32,173 bases of DNA, taken from Salinactinospora qingdaonensis. GTDB lineage: Bacteria > Actinomycetota > Actinomycetes > Streptosporangiales > Streptosporangiaceae. Position 1 is the stretch's first letter. Every line of letters begins with the position of its first letter. A program made the position numbers and the translations under genes. Shown here piece by piece: positions 1-7,998 of this stretch. The notes below the pieces were generated by a model. It was not told the DNA's origin, did no database searches, and saw only the letters and a program-made list of their open reading frames with translations. The stretch covers positions 1 to 32,173 of the forward strand of contig NZ_BAABDD010000046.1 of NCBI RefSeq assembly GCF_039539445.1. The letters run 5' to 3'.

Positions 1-214
1 TGTGGATGGTGTGGGGGGTCAGTGGGGTGGTGGTGGGCAGGGTGGCGGCGTGGCGGGCGGCGTCGGCGGGGTCGTGGCCGAAGGTGACGCGCTGGCCGGG
101 GAGGTGGGTGGTGGGGGTGGGCAGCAGGGTGTGGTTGCTGGGGGTGGTGGGTAGGGCGTGGGCGGTGACCCGACGCGCGCGGCGCGTCGGGGTGGGGGTG
201 GAGGGTGGGGTCAC
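1..214 (-). CDS. Partial protein of unknown function (N-terminal 71 codons)
   Basis: An open frame begins with GTG at 214 and runs off the left edge of the window. Its GTG overlaps the TGA of the HAD gene in a GTGA arrangement (211-214), so the two are probably translationally coupled. Almost every codon ends in G or C, as in the genuine genes nearby, which supports coding. The visible N-terminus is rich in Thr and Pro (about 40 of 71 residues are T, P, H or A) with a short segment LPGQRVTFGHDPADAARHAA. I do not recognise a family. The real start could lie further in, because the first 30 residues are low in complexity. Confidence 0.5.
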   Translation of the reverse strand, partial: MTPPSTPTPTRRARRVTAHALPTTPSNHTLLPTPTTHLPGQRVTFGHDPADAARHAATLPTTTPLTPHTIH

Positions 215-924
215 CTCGCCTCCGCGGTGGTGTGGGTGAGTTGGTCGAGGCTGGTGATGGTGGTGATGTCGTCGGTGTCGGTGGGGTGGTGGGTGCGGTT
301 GAGCAGGATGGGGTGGAGGCCGGCGGCGAGGGCTCCGAGGGTGTCGGTGCGGAGTTGGTCACCGACGTGCCAGCATTTTTCGGGCGGGACGCCGAGGTGG
401 TGGCAGGCGGCGTGGAAGATGGCGGGGTCGGGTTTGGCGGCGCCGGCGGTGTCGGCGCAGACGATGGAGCGGAAGTAGCGGGTGAGGTCGAGGGTGTCGA
501 GTTTGTCGCGTTGGATGGTTTCGGTGCCGTTGGTGATGATGCCGAGGGTGATGCCGGTGCTGGTGAGGTGGTTGAGGGTGGGGGCGACGTCGGGGAAGGA
601 GCGCCAGGCGGAGCGGTAGGTGTCGAGGTAGTGCTGGAAGAGGGTGTCGCAGTGGTCGTCGCTGAGGTGGGCGTGGCCGGCTTGGGTGGCGAGGGCGCGG
701 ATGGGTTCGCGGCGTTTTTCGGTTAGGGAGAGGCGGCCGTTGATGTAGGCGGTGTGGGAGAGGTCGGTTTGGATGTGCCACAGGCGGCTGGCTGCGGTGG
801 GTGCGGGGTGGCCGAGCCGTTCGGTGAGGGTGTGCAGGCCGGCGTTTTGGGCGGTGTCGTTGTCGAGCAGGGTGTTGTCGATGTCGAAGAAGATCACCGC
901 GGGCTCGGGCATGTTTGCGGGCAT
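211..924 (-). CDS. HAD-superfamily phosphatase (subfamily IA, YjjG-like)
   Basis: This 237-aa soluble protein should hydrolyse a phosphate ester; nucleotide 5'-phosphates are the usual substrates of the closest type (YjjG pyrimidine nucleotidase). All four HAD motifs are visible. Motif I is FFDIDNT (nucleophile D14, acid D16), motif II is IITNG with T131, motif III is K164 in AAKPDP, and motif IV is VGDQLRTD with D189 and D194. The helical cap lies between about residues 20 and 110, and the length is normal. A second ATG four codons in (912) is an alternative start. It is the first of two coupled minus-strand genes and follows the VWA gene after a 110-bp gap, so it may have its own promoter. 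The substrate is unknown. Confidence 0.85.
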   Translation of the reverse strand: MPANMPEPAVIFFDIDNTLLDNDTAQNAGLHTLTERLGHPAPTAASRLWHIQTDLSHTAYINGRLSLTEKRREPIRALATQAGHAHLSDDHCDTLFQHYLDTYRSAWRSFPDVAPTLNHLTSTGITLGIITNGTETIQRDKLDTLDLTRYFRSIVCADTAGAAKPDPAIFHAACHHLGVPPEKCWHVGDQLRTDTLGALAAGLHPILLNRTHHPTDTDDITTITSLDQLTHTTAEAR

Positions 925-1034
925 CGGTCCTTTTCCGTCGTACTTGTGCTGTGCTGCGTCGGAGCAGGCGAGTCCACGTTAGCGGGCGTGGCGGCGTGGG
1001 TGGGCATCGTGGGGGCTGTGGGCCGGCCGGTGGG

Positions 1035-1982
1035 TTAGGGCAGGCGTTGGAACCACAGCAGGGAGGTGGTGGCGGTGGCCAGCGCGAAGATGAGGGCGAT
1101 GCCGACGAAGAGGGTGACGATGTCGCGGTGGACGGTTTCGGTGCCCAGGGAGGAGCCGATGTCGGTGTAGACGTTTTCGAGTTCGGCTTCGGATTGGGCT
1201 TCGTAGAAGTGGCCGTCGGTGGTGTGGGCGAGGTCGCGCAGGGCGGCTTTGTCGATGTCGGCTTCGACGTATTGGCCGTTGATTTCGATGATGGAGGCGC
1301 CGGTGCCGAAGGCGATGGTGGAGACGGGCACGTCGGCGGTGGCGGCGGCGCGGGCGGCGGAGGATACGGGGCGACCGCTGGTGTTTTCGCCGTCGCTGAG
1401 GAGCACGATGGCTGCTGGTGGGGGGTTGGCGGCGGCGGCTTCGTCGAAGGAGTTGATGGATTGTAGGGAGGCGAAGACGCCTTCGCCGATGCCGGTGCCG
1501 GGGGAGATTTGCAAGGTGGCGATGGAGTCGGCGATGGCTTGGTGGTCGTGGGAGGGGGTGGCGACGACGCCGGCGGTGGAGGAGAAGGCGACGAGGCCGA
1601 CGTTGAAGCGGTCGGGCAGGGTGTCGACGAAGCTTTGGGCGGAGTTTTTGGCGGCGGTGAGGCGGTCGGGGTCGACGTCGGCGGCGGCCATGGAGGGGGA
1701 GACGTCGATGGCGACGATGATGGTGGCGCGTTCGCGGGGGACGTCGACGGGCATGGCGGGTTGGGCGAGGGCGCACACGAGGATGGTGGTGGTCAGCAGG
1801 AACAGGGTGGCGGTGAGGTGGCGGCGCCAGCCGGGGCGGCGGGGGGCGACCTGGTCGAGCAGGGCCAGGTTGGTGAAGCGCAGCGCGTAGGTGCGGCGCT
1901 GGTGCTGGAGCAGCACGTAGGTCAGGGCGAGGGCGGCGACGAGGAGCAAGAGCCACAGCCAGCCGGCGTTGAGGAAGGTCAC
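1035..1982 (-). CDS. BatA-like membrane protein with von Willebrand A domain
   Basis: This 315-aa protein is the third gene of the moxR-DUF58-VWA operon. It has membrane segments at about residues 7-25, 55-73 and 285-307, with a VWA domain between the second and third. The metal-binding MIDAS motif is intact: DVSPS at 93-97 and the distal Asp in LLSDGEN (D197). This is the layout of BatA-type proteins and of Mycobacterium Rv1481. Related MoxR systems assist folding or metal insertion and envelope stress resistance, but the target here is unknown. The start is GTG at 1982, chosen because GGAG sits seven bases upstream; an AGGAAAAGGAG stretch lies in the 40-bp spacer after the DUF58 gene. Confidence 0.9.
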   Translation of the reverse strand: MTFLNAGWLWLLLLVAALALTYVLLQHQRRTYALRFTNLALLDQVAPRRPGWRRHLTATLFLLTTTILVCALAQPAMPVDVPRERATIIVAIDVSPSMAAADVDPDRLTAAKNSAQSFVDTLPDRFNVGLVAFSSTAGVVATPSHDHQAIADSIATLQISPGTGIGEGVFASLQSINSFDEAAAANPPPAAIVLLSDGENTSGRPVSSAARAAATADVPVSTIAFGTGASIIEINGQYVEADIDKAALRDLAHTTDGHFYEAQSEAELENVYTDIGSSLGTETVHRDIVTLFVGIALIFALATATTSLLWFQRLP

Positions 1983-2022
1983 CGCGGTTCTCCTTTTCCT
2001 GCGGGTGCTGCGGTGGGCAGGG

Positions 2023-3000
2023 TCATCGCGGGGAGGCTGGGGTGTGGCGGGCGAGCCGGTGGGCGGTGCGGCGTTGTTCGATGACGAAACGGGCGATGTC
2101 GACGATCCAGTCGCGGTCGGTGCGCAGCAGCAGGTGGGGGACGCCGCTGCGGCGTAGTGCGGCGCGGACGCTGTCGCGTTGGGCGCGGGCGGCGTGGGCG
2201 TAGCGGCGCCGCAGGCTGGCCGATAGGTGCACCTCGCGGGTGTGGCCCGTTTCGGGGTCGGTCATCGTGGTTAATCCTATGGGGGGCAGGTCGAGTTCTC
2301 GTGGGTCGACGATTTCGATGGCGAGGGTTTGGTGGCGGGTGGCGAGGTGGCGCAGGGGGTGTTCCCAGGGGTGGCCGGTGTCGGCCGGGGTGGCGGTGGT
2401 GGGGGTGAGGAAGTCGGAGATGATGACGCGCAGGCCGCGGCGGGGGCGGGTGCGGGCGAGGTCGTCGAGGGCGTCGGTGAGGGTGGCGCCGTGGTGGGGG
2501 GCGCTGCGGGGGGTGGCGGTGATGGCTGACAGGAGGGTGTAGAGGGCGTTTTTGCCGGAGTGGGCGGGCCAGCGGCGGATGTGGCCGTGGTGGAGGAGGT
2601 GGGCGCCGAAGCGGTCGCCGACGTGTTGGGTCAAGACGGTGACGGCGGCGAGGGCGCCGATGGCGACGTCGCGTTTTTCGCTGGTGGCGGTGCCGAAGTC
2701 CATGCTGGCGGACAGGTCGAGTAGGGTCCAGCTTTCGAGTTCGCGGTCGGCGACGAGGTCGCGGACGTGGGGGTGGGTGGTGCGGGCGGTGACGGACCAG
2801 TCCATGCGGCGTACGTCGTCTTCGCCGGGTTGGTAGGGGCGGGCTTCGGCGGGTTCGCTGCCGGGGCCGAGGCGCAGGCCGAGGTGTTCGCCGTGGAGGA
2901 GGCCGTCGAGGCGGCGTACGACGCGCAGTTCGAGGCGGCGCAGCGCGGTGTGGCTGCGGGCGGTCAGGGGCAGGTGGTGGTGGGGTTCGTGGCTGGTCAT
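2023..3000 (-). CDS. DUF58 family protein of the MoxR operon
   Basis: This is a 325-aa soluble protein. The DUF58 signature PGEDDVRRMDW lies at residues 58-68, and a VWA-like DLSAS motif sits at 95-99 in the second half. It starts at ATG 3000, only six bases after the moxR stop and without a good ribosome site, so it is probably coupled to moxR translation. DUF58 proteins are constant partners of MoxR ATPases and VWA proteins. They are thought to link the ATPase to its membrane or substrate partner, but their biochemistry is poorly defined. No N-terminal membrane segments are visible, unlike some longer DUF58 proteins. Confidence 0.9.
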   Translation of the reverse strand: MTSHEPHHHLPLTARSHTALRRLELRVVRRLDGLLHGEHLGLRLGPGSEPAEARPYQPGEDDVRRMDWSVTARTTHPHVRDLVADRELESWTLLDLSASMDFGTATSEKRDVAIGALAAVTVLTQHVGDRFGAHLLHHGHIRRWPAHSGKNALYTLLSAITATPRSAPHHGATLTDALDDLARTRPRRGLRVIISDFLTPTTATPADTGHPWEHPLRHLATRHQTLAIEIVDPRELDLPPIGLTTMTDPETGHTREVHLSASLRRRYAHAARAQRDSVRAALRRSGVPHLLLRTDRDWIVDIARFVIEQRRTAHRLARHTPASPR

Positions 3001-3006
3001 GGTGGC

Positions 3007-4059
3007 TTAGTGCGGGTGGGCGGCGGTGGAGTCGGCGGTGAGGGGTTCGTCCCAGATGACGCGGGGTGGGGGGACGGTGGCCAGGATGCGGTCGATGACT
3101 TGGGTGGGGGTGATGCCGTCGGCGAGGGCGTCGAAGGTGAGGACGAGGCGGTGGGCCATGATGTCGCGGGCCAGCAGGCGCACGTCGTCGGGTAGGACGT
3201 AGTCGCGTCCGCGGATGAGGGCCAGGGCGCGGGCGGCGGCGACGAGGCCGAGGGTGGCGCGTGGGCTGGCGCCGATGTCGAGGACGCGGCGTAGTTCGGG
3301 CAGGCCGTAGTTTTCGGGTTCGCGGGTGGCCATGACGAGGCGGACGACGTAGTCGGCGATGAGTTGGTGGACGTGGACGCGTTCGGCTTCGCTTTGGAGC
3401 TCTAGCAGGGTGACGGGGTCGAGGATGCGGTGGGCGTGGGGTGGGTGGGTGCTCATGCGCCGCAGGATTTCCATTTCCTCGTGGGCGCGGGGGTGGGGGA
3501 CGAGGATTTTCATGAGGAAGCGGTCGCGTTGGGCTTCGGGGAGGGGGTAGACCCCTTCTGATTCGACGGGGTTTTGGGTGGCGATGACGATGAAGGGGTC
3601 GGGCAGGGGGTAGGTGTGGCCGCCGAGGGAGACTTGTTTTTCGGCCATGATTTCCAGCAGGGAGGATTGGACTTTGGCTGGGGAGCGGTTGATTTCGTCG
3701 GCGAGGACGAAGTTGGTGAACACCGGGCCGAGTTCGACGTCGAATTGTTCGGTGGAGGGGTGGTAGATGCGGGTGCCCACGATGTCGGAGGGCACGAGGT
3801 CGGGGGTGAACTGGATGCGGGTGAAGGTGCCGCCGGTGACGGTGGCCAGGGTGGACACGGCCAGGGTTTTGGCGACGCCGGGCACGCCTTCGATGAGGCA
3901 GTGGCCTTTGGCGATGAGGGCCACGAGGGTGCGTTCGATCATGTGGTCTTGACCGACGATGACGGTGGAGACTTCGTGCAGGGCAGAGCGCAACAGGTGG
4001 GTGGCGTCGTCGGAGGTGGGCGTGTCGGTGCCCGCGGCGGGGATGTCGGGCTCGGCCAT
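3007..4059 (-). CDS. MoxR-family AAA+ ATPase
   Basis: This 350-aa AAA+ chaperone-like ATPase is the first gene of the moxR-DUF58-VWA operon. It shows Walker A GVPGVAKT (58-65, K64), Walker B FVLADE (117-122) and sensor 1 TQNP (161-164). The C-terminal lid covers roughly residues 200-350. I place the start at ATG 4059 because GGAG lies eight bases upstream. A GTG at 4068 would abut the same GGAG and is less likely. The family uses ATP to mature or assemble partner proteins, usually with the neighbouring VWA protein. The upstream gene is divergent and about 155 bp away. Confidence 0.93.
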   Translation of the reverse strand: MAEPDIPAAGTDTPTSDDATHLLRSALHEVSTVIVGQDHMIERTLVALIAKGHCLIEGVPGVAKTLAVSTLATVTGGTFTRIQFTPDLVPSDIVGTRIYHPSTEQFDVELGPVFTNFVLADEINRSPAKVQSSLLEIMAEKQVSLGGHTYPLPDPFIVIATQNPVESEGVYPLPEAQRDRFLMKILVPHPRAHEEMEILRRMSTHPPHAHRILDPVTLLELQSEAERVHVHQLIADYVVRLVMATREPENYGLPELRRVLDIGASPRATLGLVAAARALALIRGRDYVLPDDVRLLARDIMAHRLVLTFDALADGITPTQVIDRILATVPPPRVIWDEPLTADSTAAHPH

Positions 4060-4214
4060 GGCGAACACTCCTGGGCGGCGTCTGGGTGGCGAGGCGCTGG
4101 GTACGTTGGTGGTTACGCAATCGTGAGACTACCGGTTGGCTATCGTTGCTGGTGGGGACTTAGCCACGCCGGTGTGGCGCGGTGTCGCCGGCGATAGGGG
4201 AGGAGCTGTCAGGG
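4060..4214. promoter_or_regulatory. Divergent promoter region, moxR / pseudokinase
   Basis: This 155-bp spacer lies between two genes that start in opposite directions, so it must carry the promoter for the MoxR operon and that for the kinase-like gene. It includes a ribosome site for each: GGAG before 4059 on the minus strand and GGGGAGGAG at 4197-4205 on the plus strand. The stretch at about 4110-4145 is less GC-rich than its surroundings. I could not pick out a convincing -35/-10 pair. Confidence 0.4.
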
Positions 4215-4997
4215 GTGGGTGAGCCGCTGCACGCCGCAGATCCGCGTCAGGTGGGGGCGTTTCGTCTGGAGGGGCGGCTGCGTCACAGCGCGGCTGGGGT
4301 GGTTTATCGCGGCCGCGACCGGCGCGGGGCGGCGGTGCGGGTGGCGGTGGTCAGCCCGGCGGCGGTGGCTGATGCCGCCGCGCGTGACCGGTTTGTGGCG
4401 GCGGTGGACACCGGGGCCGGGCTGGCGGCGCGCCCGGAGGTGGTGGCCGCGGCGACCCGGGGGACGCTGATGTGGGTGGCCACGGCGGATGTGGCGGGCC
4501 AGGCCGGCGCTGAGGTGTTTTTGGAGCCGGTGGAGATCGCCGGCGCCAGTCAGGGCGGGCGCGGGCCGGGGTATGCGCCGTTTTGGGCGGGCCCTCCCGC
4601 CTCGGCGGCGCCGCGGTGGGGGTGGGTGGCCACGGCTGGGGGGCCGCGTCCGGCCGGTGGGGCGCACCGGCTGATGGCGCTCATGGTGGTGGCGCTGGTG
4701 GTGCTGCTGGTGGCGGCGATGGTGGTGGTCTACCTATGGCTGTCGCAGTTGCGTCAGGAGGCTAGTTCACAGCCGGTGCCGGCGCCTTCGGCCAGTGGGG
4801 GCAGCCCCTCGCCGGCGCCGATCTCGCCGCCCAGCGACGGCCCCTCACCCACGCCCAGCGATAGCGGTGCCCAGTCCTCGCCGCACTCGGAGGTGCCCAG
4901 CCCGGTGCCCAGTAGCGACGTGCCGACGGTGCCCTTCGACGAGGAGGAGTTGCGCGATGTGCCGGTCCAGCCCGGCGACCCCGAAGGGTTGGCGTGA
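4215..4997 (+). CDS. Membrane-anchored truncated protein-kinase-like protein (pseudokinase N-lobe)
   Basis: This is a 260-aa protein. Residues 9-50 resemble the first strands of a bacterial Ser/Thr kinase (VGAFRLEGRL...AGVVYRGRD), but the glycine loop is degraded. The Lys of the VAxK motif is missing (VRVAVVSP), and no HRD or DFG motif follows, so kinase activity is very unlikely. One membrane segment at about 153-176 is followed by a Ser/Pro-rich tail outside the cell and an acidic end (EEELRD). The start is GTG at 4215, with GGGGAGGAG nine bases upstream; the in-frame GTG at 4182 lacks such a site. It may bind a partner or peptidoglycan, and its divergent partner is the MoxR operon. The function is unknown. 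Confidence 0.7.
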   Translation: MGEPLHAADPRQVGAFRLEGRLRHSAAGVVYRGRDRRGAAVRVAVVSPAAVADAAARDRFVAAVDTGAGLAARPEVVAAATRGTLMWVATADVAGQAGAEVFLEPVEIAGASQGGRGPGYAPFWAGPPASAAPRWGWVATAGGPRPAGGAHRLMALMVVALVVLLVAAMVVVYLWLSQLRQEASSQPVPAPSASGGSPSPAPISPPSDGPSPTPSDSGAQSSPHSEVPSPVPSSDVPTVPFDEEELRDVPVQPGDPEGLA

Positions 4998-5198
4998 AGG
5001 GAGCGGGGTGGGCGGTTCGCGGCGGCGCGGTCGGCGGGACGGCCCCACGCCGCAGGGAGCGTGGCGCGGTGCACGATGCCCCACGCGCGGGCGCGATCGG
5101 GGCGTGATCGAGGTGGGGCCGCGCCCATCGCCCCTTGATCCCCTCGGCCGGCAGCCGGTTCTAGCCAGCTCCACAGCGGCACAGTCCTCGTCCGGGGG

Positions 5199-6827
5199 CT
5201 AGCCGTGCGAGGACGCCGACCGCGCCCGCGGGCGACGGATCTTACCGCTGGGGGTGCGCGGCAATTCGGTCACGAAACGCAACTGCCGCGGATCGGCGTG
5301 TTCAGCGAAGCGTGTGCGGACGGTGCGACGCAGCTCCTCAGCCAACTCGTTACTGGCCGTCACCCCTTCGGCCAGTACCACCTCGGCCGCCACGATCTGG
5401 CCCCGCATCTCATCGGGCACCCCATAGACGGCGGCTTCAGCCACCGCGGGGTGAGCCACCAGCGCCGATTCCACATCGAAGGGGCCGACCCGATAGCCCG
5501 AGGTGACGATCAGGCCACTGTCGCGGGAGGCGAAGAACAGGTCTCCGTCAGTGTCACGACTAGCGGTGTCGCCGGTGAGGTACCAGTACCCGTCCGGGCT
5601 GAACCGCCGCAGTGAGGCCGCCGTGGCGTTGTGGTAGCCGGTGAACCACATCAGCGGACTGTGGGCCACGTCCACCGCCACGCGTCCCACCACACCGGGC
5701 GCGGCCTCGACGTCGTCGAGCGCGTCGAGCACCGTCACCCGCCAGCCCGGCAGCGCCCGCCCCATCGACCCGGGCTTGCGCGCCACGGCCGCATCGGGGT
5801 GGCTGGCCTGCCCCAGACACACCCCCAACTCGGTTTGGTTGTAGTGGTCGTGGATGGCCACCCCGAACACGTCGTGCGCCCACTCCACCACATCCTCGTG
5901 CAGCGGCTCCTCGGCGCTGGCCAAGCGCCGCAGGGCGATCTCGGGAGGCAGGGTCTTCAGTGTCGAACGCAGCGCCCGGTAGATGGTGGGGGAGGCGGCG
6001 AGGTTGGTGACCCCGAAGCTTTCCATCACCTCCAGGGTCAGTTCCGGATCGAAGCCGGCGCGCAGTACCAGGCTGTGGTGGCCGGCCAGCAGCGGCGAGA
6101 TCAGCCCGAAAAACAACCCGAACGACACGGCCGGGTCGGTGGTGTTCCAATAAACATCGTCGTCGGTGACGTCGAGACCGAAATGGTGGAAGCAGTGCAA
6201 CGCCGCCAGTGCGCGCACCGGCACCTGCACCGCGGTGGGGGTGCCACTGGCGCTGGAGGTGTAGACCAAGGCCAGCGCCGCATCAGGGCCCACCGCCACC
6301 GGCGCGCCCGCCGGCTCGGCGGCGGCGATCAGCCCCGCCACGGTCGGCGCGCCTCTGGGCTGCTCAGCGGTCAGGCCGCTGAGCACCACCTGCGGCGCGC
6401 CGGCGCGGTCACGGTCGAGCAGGTCGAGCTTGTCGTGCTGGGCGCCGTCGCAGACCACCACCGCGGCCGAGGCGTCAGCCAGGCGCAGCGCGATCACCGA
6501 CGGCGCGAACGCGGTGAACAGCGGCACGTGCACCGCCCCCAGCCACCAGGTTGCCAGCGCCACGACCGCCAGGTCACAGCCGGGCCCCATCACGGTGGCC
6601 ACCCGGTCGCCGCGGCCCACCCCCAACGCGGCCAGGCCCCCCGCCAGTCGCCGCGCCGACCACGCCAGCTCCCCAAATGTCATCTCGCGCCACGACAGGT
6701 CGGCGTTGACTTCGGTCAGGGCCGGCGCGTCGTCGTGGTGGCGCTCGCACAGCAGATCGGCCACGGCGGCCTCAGGCGCGCTATAGGTCGCGATCCATGC
6801 GTTGACCTGCTGGAGCGGATCTGCCAT
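5199..6827 (-). CDS. AMP-forming acyl-CoA synthetase (acetyl/medium-chain type)
   Basis: This 542-aa adenylating enzyme should activate a carboxylic acid to acyl-AMP and then acyl-CoA. Visible ANL motifs are YNQTE (329-333), YLTGD with D420, the hinge region SGYRVGPFDVE (443-453) and the C-terminal catalytic lysine in TPSGKIRR (K529). The phosphate-binding loop is abnormal: YTSSASGTPTAV (189-200), where YTSGTTGxPK is expected, so the loop lysine is absent. The start is ATG 6827, preceded by GGTGGGG; an open extension upstream does not look coding. It is divergent from an acyltransferase-like gene at 7001 with a 173-bp shared promoter region, which suggests a common acyl substrate. The acid is not predictable. 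Confidence 0.85.
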   Translation of the reverse strand: MADPLQQVNAWIATYSAPEAAVADLLCERHHDDAPALTEVNADLSWREMTFGELAWSARRLAGGLAALGVGRGDRVATVMGPGCDLAVVALATWWLGAVHVPLFTAFAPSVIALRLADASAAVVVCDGAQHDKLDLLDRDRAGAPQVVLSGLTAEQPRGAPTVAGLIAAAEPAGAPVAVGPDAALALVYTSSASGTPTAVQVPVRALAALHCFHHFGLDVTDDDVYWNTTDPAVSFGLFFGLISPLLAGHHSLVLRAGFDPELTLEVMESFGVTNLAASPTIYRALRSTLKTLPPEIALRRLASAEEPLHEDVVEWAHDVFGVAIHDHYNQTELGVCLGQASHPDAAVARKPGSMGRALPGWRVTVLDALDDVEAAPGVVGRVAVDVAHSPLMWFTGYHNATAASLRRFSPDGYWYLTGDTASRDTDGDLFFASRDSGLIVTSGYRVGPFDVESALVAHPAVAEAAVYGVPDEMRGQIVAAEVVLAEGVTASNELAEELRRTVRTRFAEHADPRQLRFVTELPRTPSGKIRRPRARSASSHG

Positions 6828-7000
6828 ATCCCCACCATTTCCCCGTTGGCTGGCCAGGTGTGCCCTCGTGGTGTTGCCTGTCCCACAGCCTATGCGGCGC
6901 GAGGAGGGCACCCACGCTCGCCGCGGCCGGCCCGTCCCGCCACACGCGGCGGCCCAAAACCCTCTGACATCACCGCCGGCGCGCGTCACCATAGATCACT

Positions 7001-7984
7001 ATGGACATTGCCACCCTGCGCCAGGAGTTAGGTCTGGGCCCCGAGCACGCGAGTTGGCTGCACGAGCTCGACCGCCTCACCCCTGCCCCGGCGCCGCTGC
7101 CGCCCCGCGATCGCGCCCCTCACGTGTTGGACTGGTTCGCGTTGACCGGCCATGACGCCGAGGAGCTGGTGGAGTTGTGGCCCGATGCGGCCTGGCCGGC
7201 CACGGCGCGCTGGCTCTTGGAGCGGATGTATGCCCGCATCCAGGCCGACCTGGGCAGCCCCCACTGGTGGGACTGTCCCGCGCCGATGGCGGCCGCCGAT
7301 GCGCGGCTGCGGTGCGCACCGGTGTATGCTTTCGCTGCGGCGCTGCCGATGCTGCGCGCCTACCACGCCCGCCACGGGGTACCCGTCGAGGTCACGGCGG
7401 CCACGCTGGCAGACGTGGGCCGCCACGTGGCCAAGACCCGACGCATGTATGGCCGGGTGGGCTTGGAGCTGCCGACCTGGGTCGCGCTGCACTACCGCGG
7501 GGGGCTCTACGAGCTGGGGCGGCTGCAATACGAGCCCAGCGTGGTGGGCCCCGGCGAGACTACGCCCCCGGGCGCGCCGGAGCCGGGGACGCCGGTGCTG
7601 CGGCTGCATATTCCCCAGGCCGGCCCGTTGGACCCTGCGGCGGTGACCGCCTCCCTGCGTCGGGCGCGGCCGTTTTTCGCCGCCCACTTCGGGGTCGACT
7701 ACCGTATCGCCAGTTGTTCGTCGTGGCTGCTGGATGGGCAGTTGGCCCACTATCTGCCTGAGGATGCCAACATCGTCGATTTTCAGCGTCGCTTCACCGG
7801 TGCAGCCGCTTGGGCCGAGGACGGCGACGCTGACGTGTTCCGGTTCATCTTCGACCGTCCCGAGGTCGACCTGGCGGCGCTGGCGTCTGTGCCTCAGCAC
7901 AGTCGGCTGCACCGGGCCGTGGTTGAGCATCTGCGCTGGGGTGGGCACTGGCGGCGCTGCTACGGATGGCTGGAGCTGCCCTGA
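7001..7984 (+). CDS. GNAT-like acyltransferase-domain protein
   Basis: This 327-aa protein resembles the actinobacterial family with an N-acyltransferase N-terminal domain and a GNAT-like C-terminal domain. The all-helical first half (to about residue 180) contains the conserved-looking stretches LPMLRAYHARHGVP and LHYRGGLYELGRLQYEP. The second half contains FFAAHFG, SSWLLDGQLAHYLP and NIVDFQRRF. No ribosome site is visible. A -10-like CATAGAT ends about five bases before the ATG, so the message may be leaderless. It is divergent from the acyl-CoA synthetase, which could supply its acyl donor. The acceptor is unknown. Its stop is 14 bp from the end of the convergent next gene. Confidence 0.65.
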   Translation: MDIATLRQELGLGPEHASWLHELDRLTPAPAPLPPRDRAPHVLDWFALTGHDAEELVELWPDAAWPATARWLLERMYARIQADLGSPHWWDCPAPMAAADARLRCAPVYAFAAALPMLRAYHARHGVPVEVTAATLADVGRHVAKTRRMYGRVGLELPTWVALHYRGGLYELGRLQYEPSVVGPGETTPPGAPEPGTPVLRLHIPQAGPLDPAAVTASLRRARPFFAAHFGVDYRIASCSSWLLDGQLAHYLPEDANIVDFQRRFTGAAAWAEDGDADVFRFIFDRPEVDLAALASVPQHSRLHRAVVEHLRWGGHWRRCYGWLELP

Positions 7985-7998
7985 GGCCCCGGCAGGGG

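Noticed and set aside
1979..4120. Long 713-codon open frame on the minus strand
   Set aside because: It is Arg/Pro/His-rich low-complexity text overlapping the moxR and DUF58 genes in another frame, an artefact of high GC.
5631..7031. 466-codon plus-strand frame opposite the acyl-CoA synthetase
   Set aside because: No domain or ribosome site; the minus-strand gene carries clear ANL motifs.
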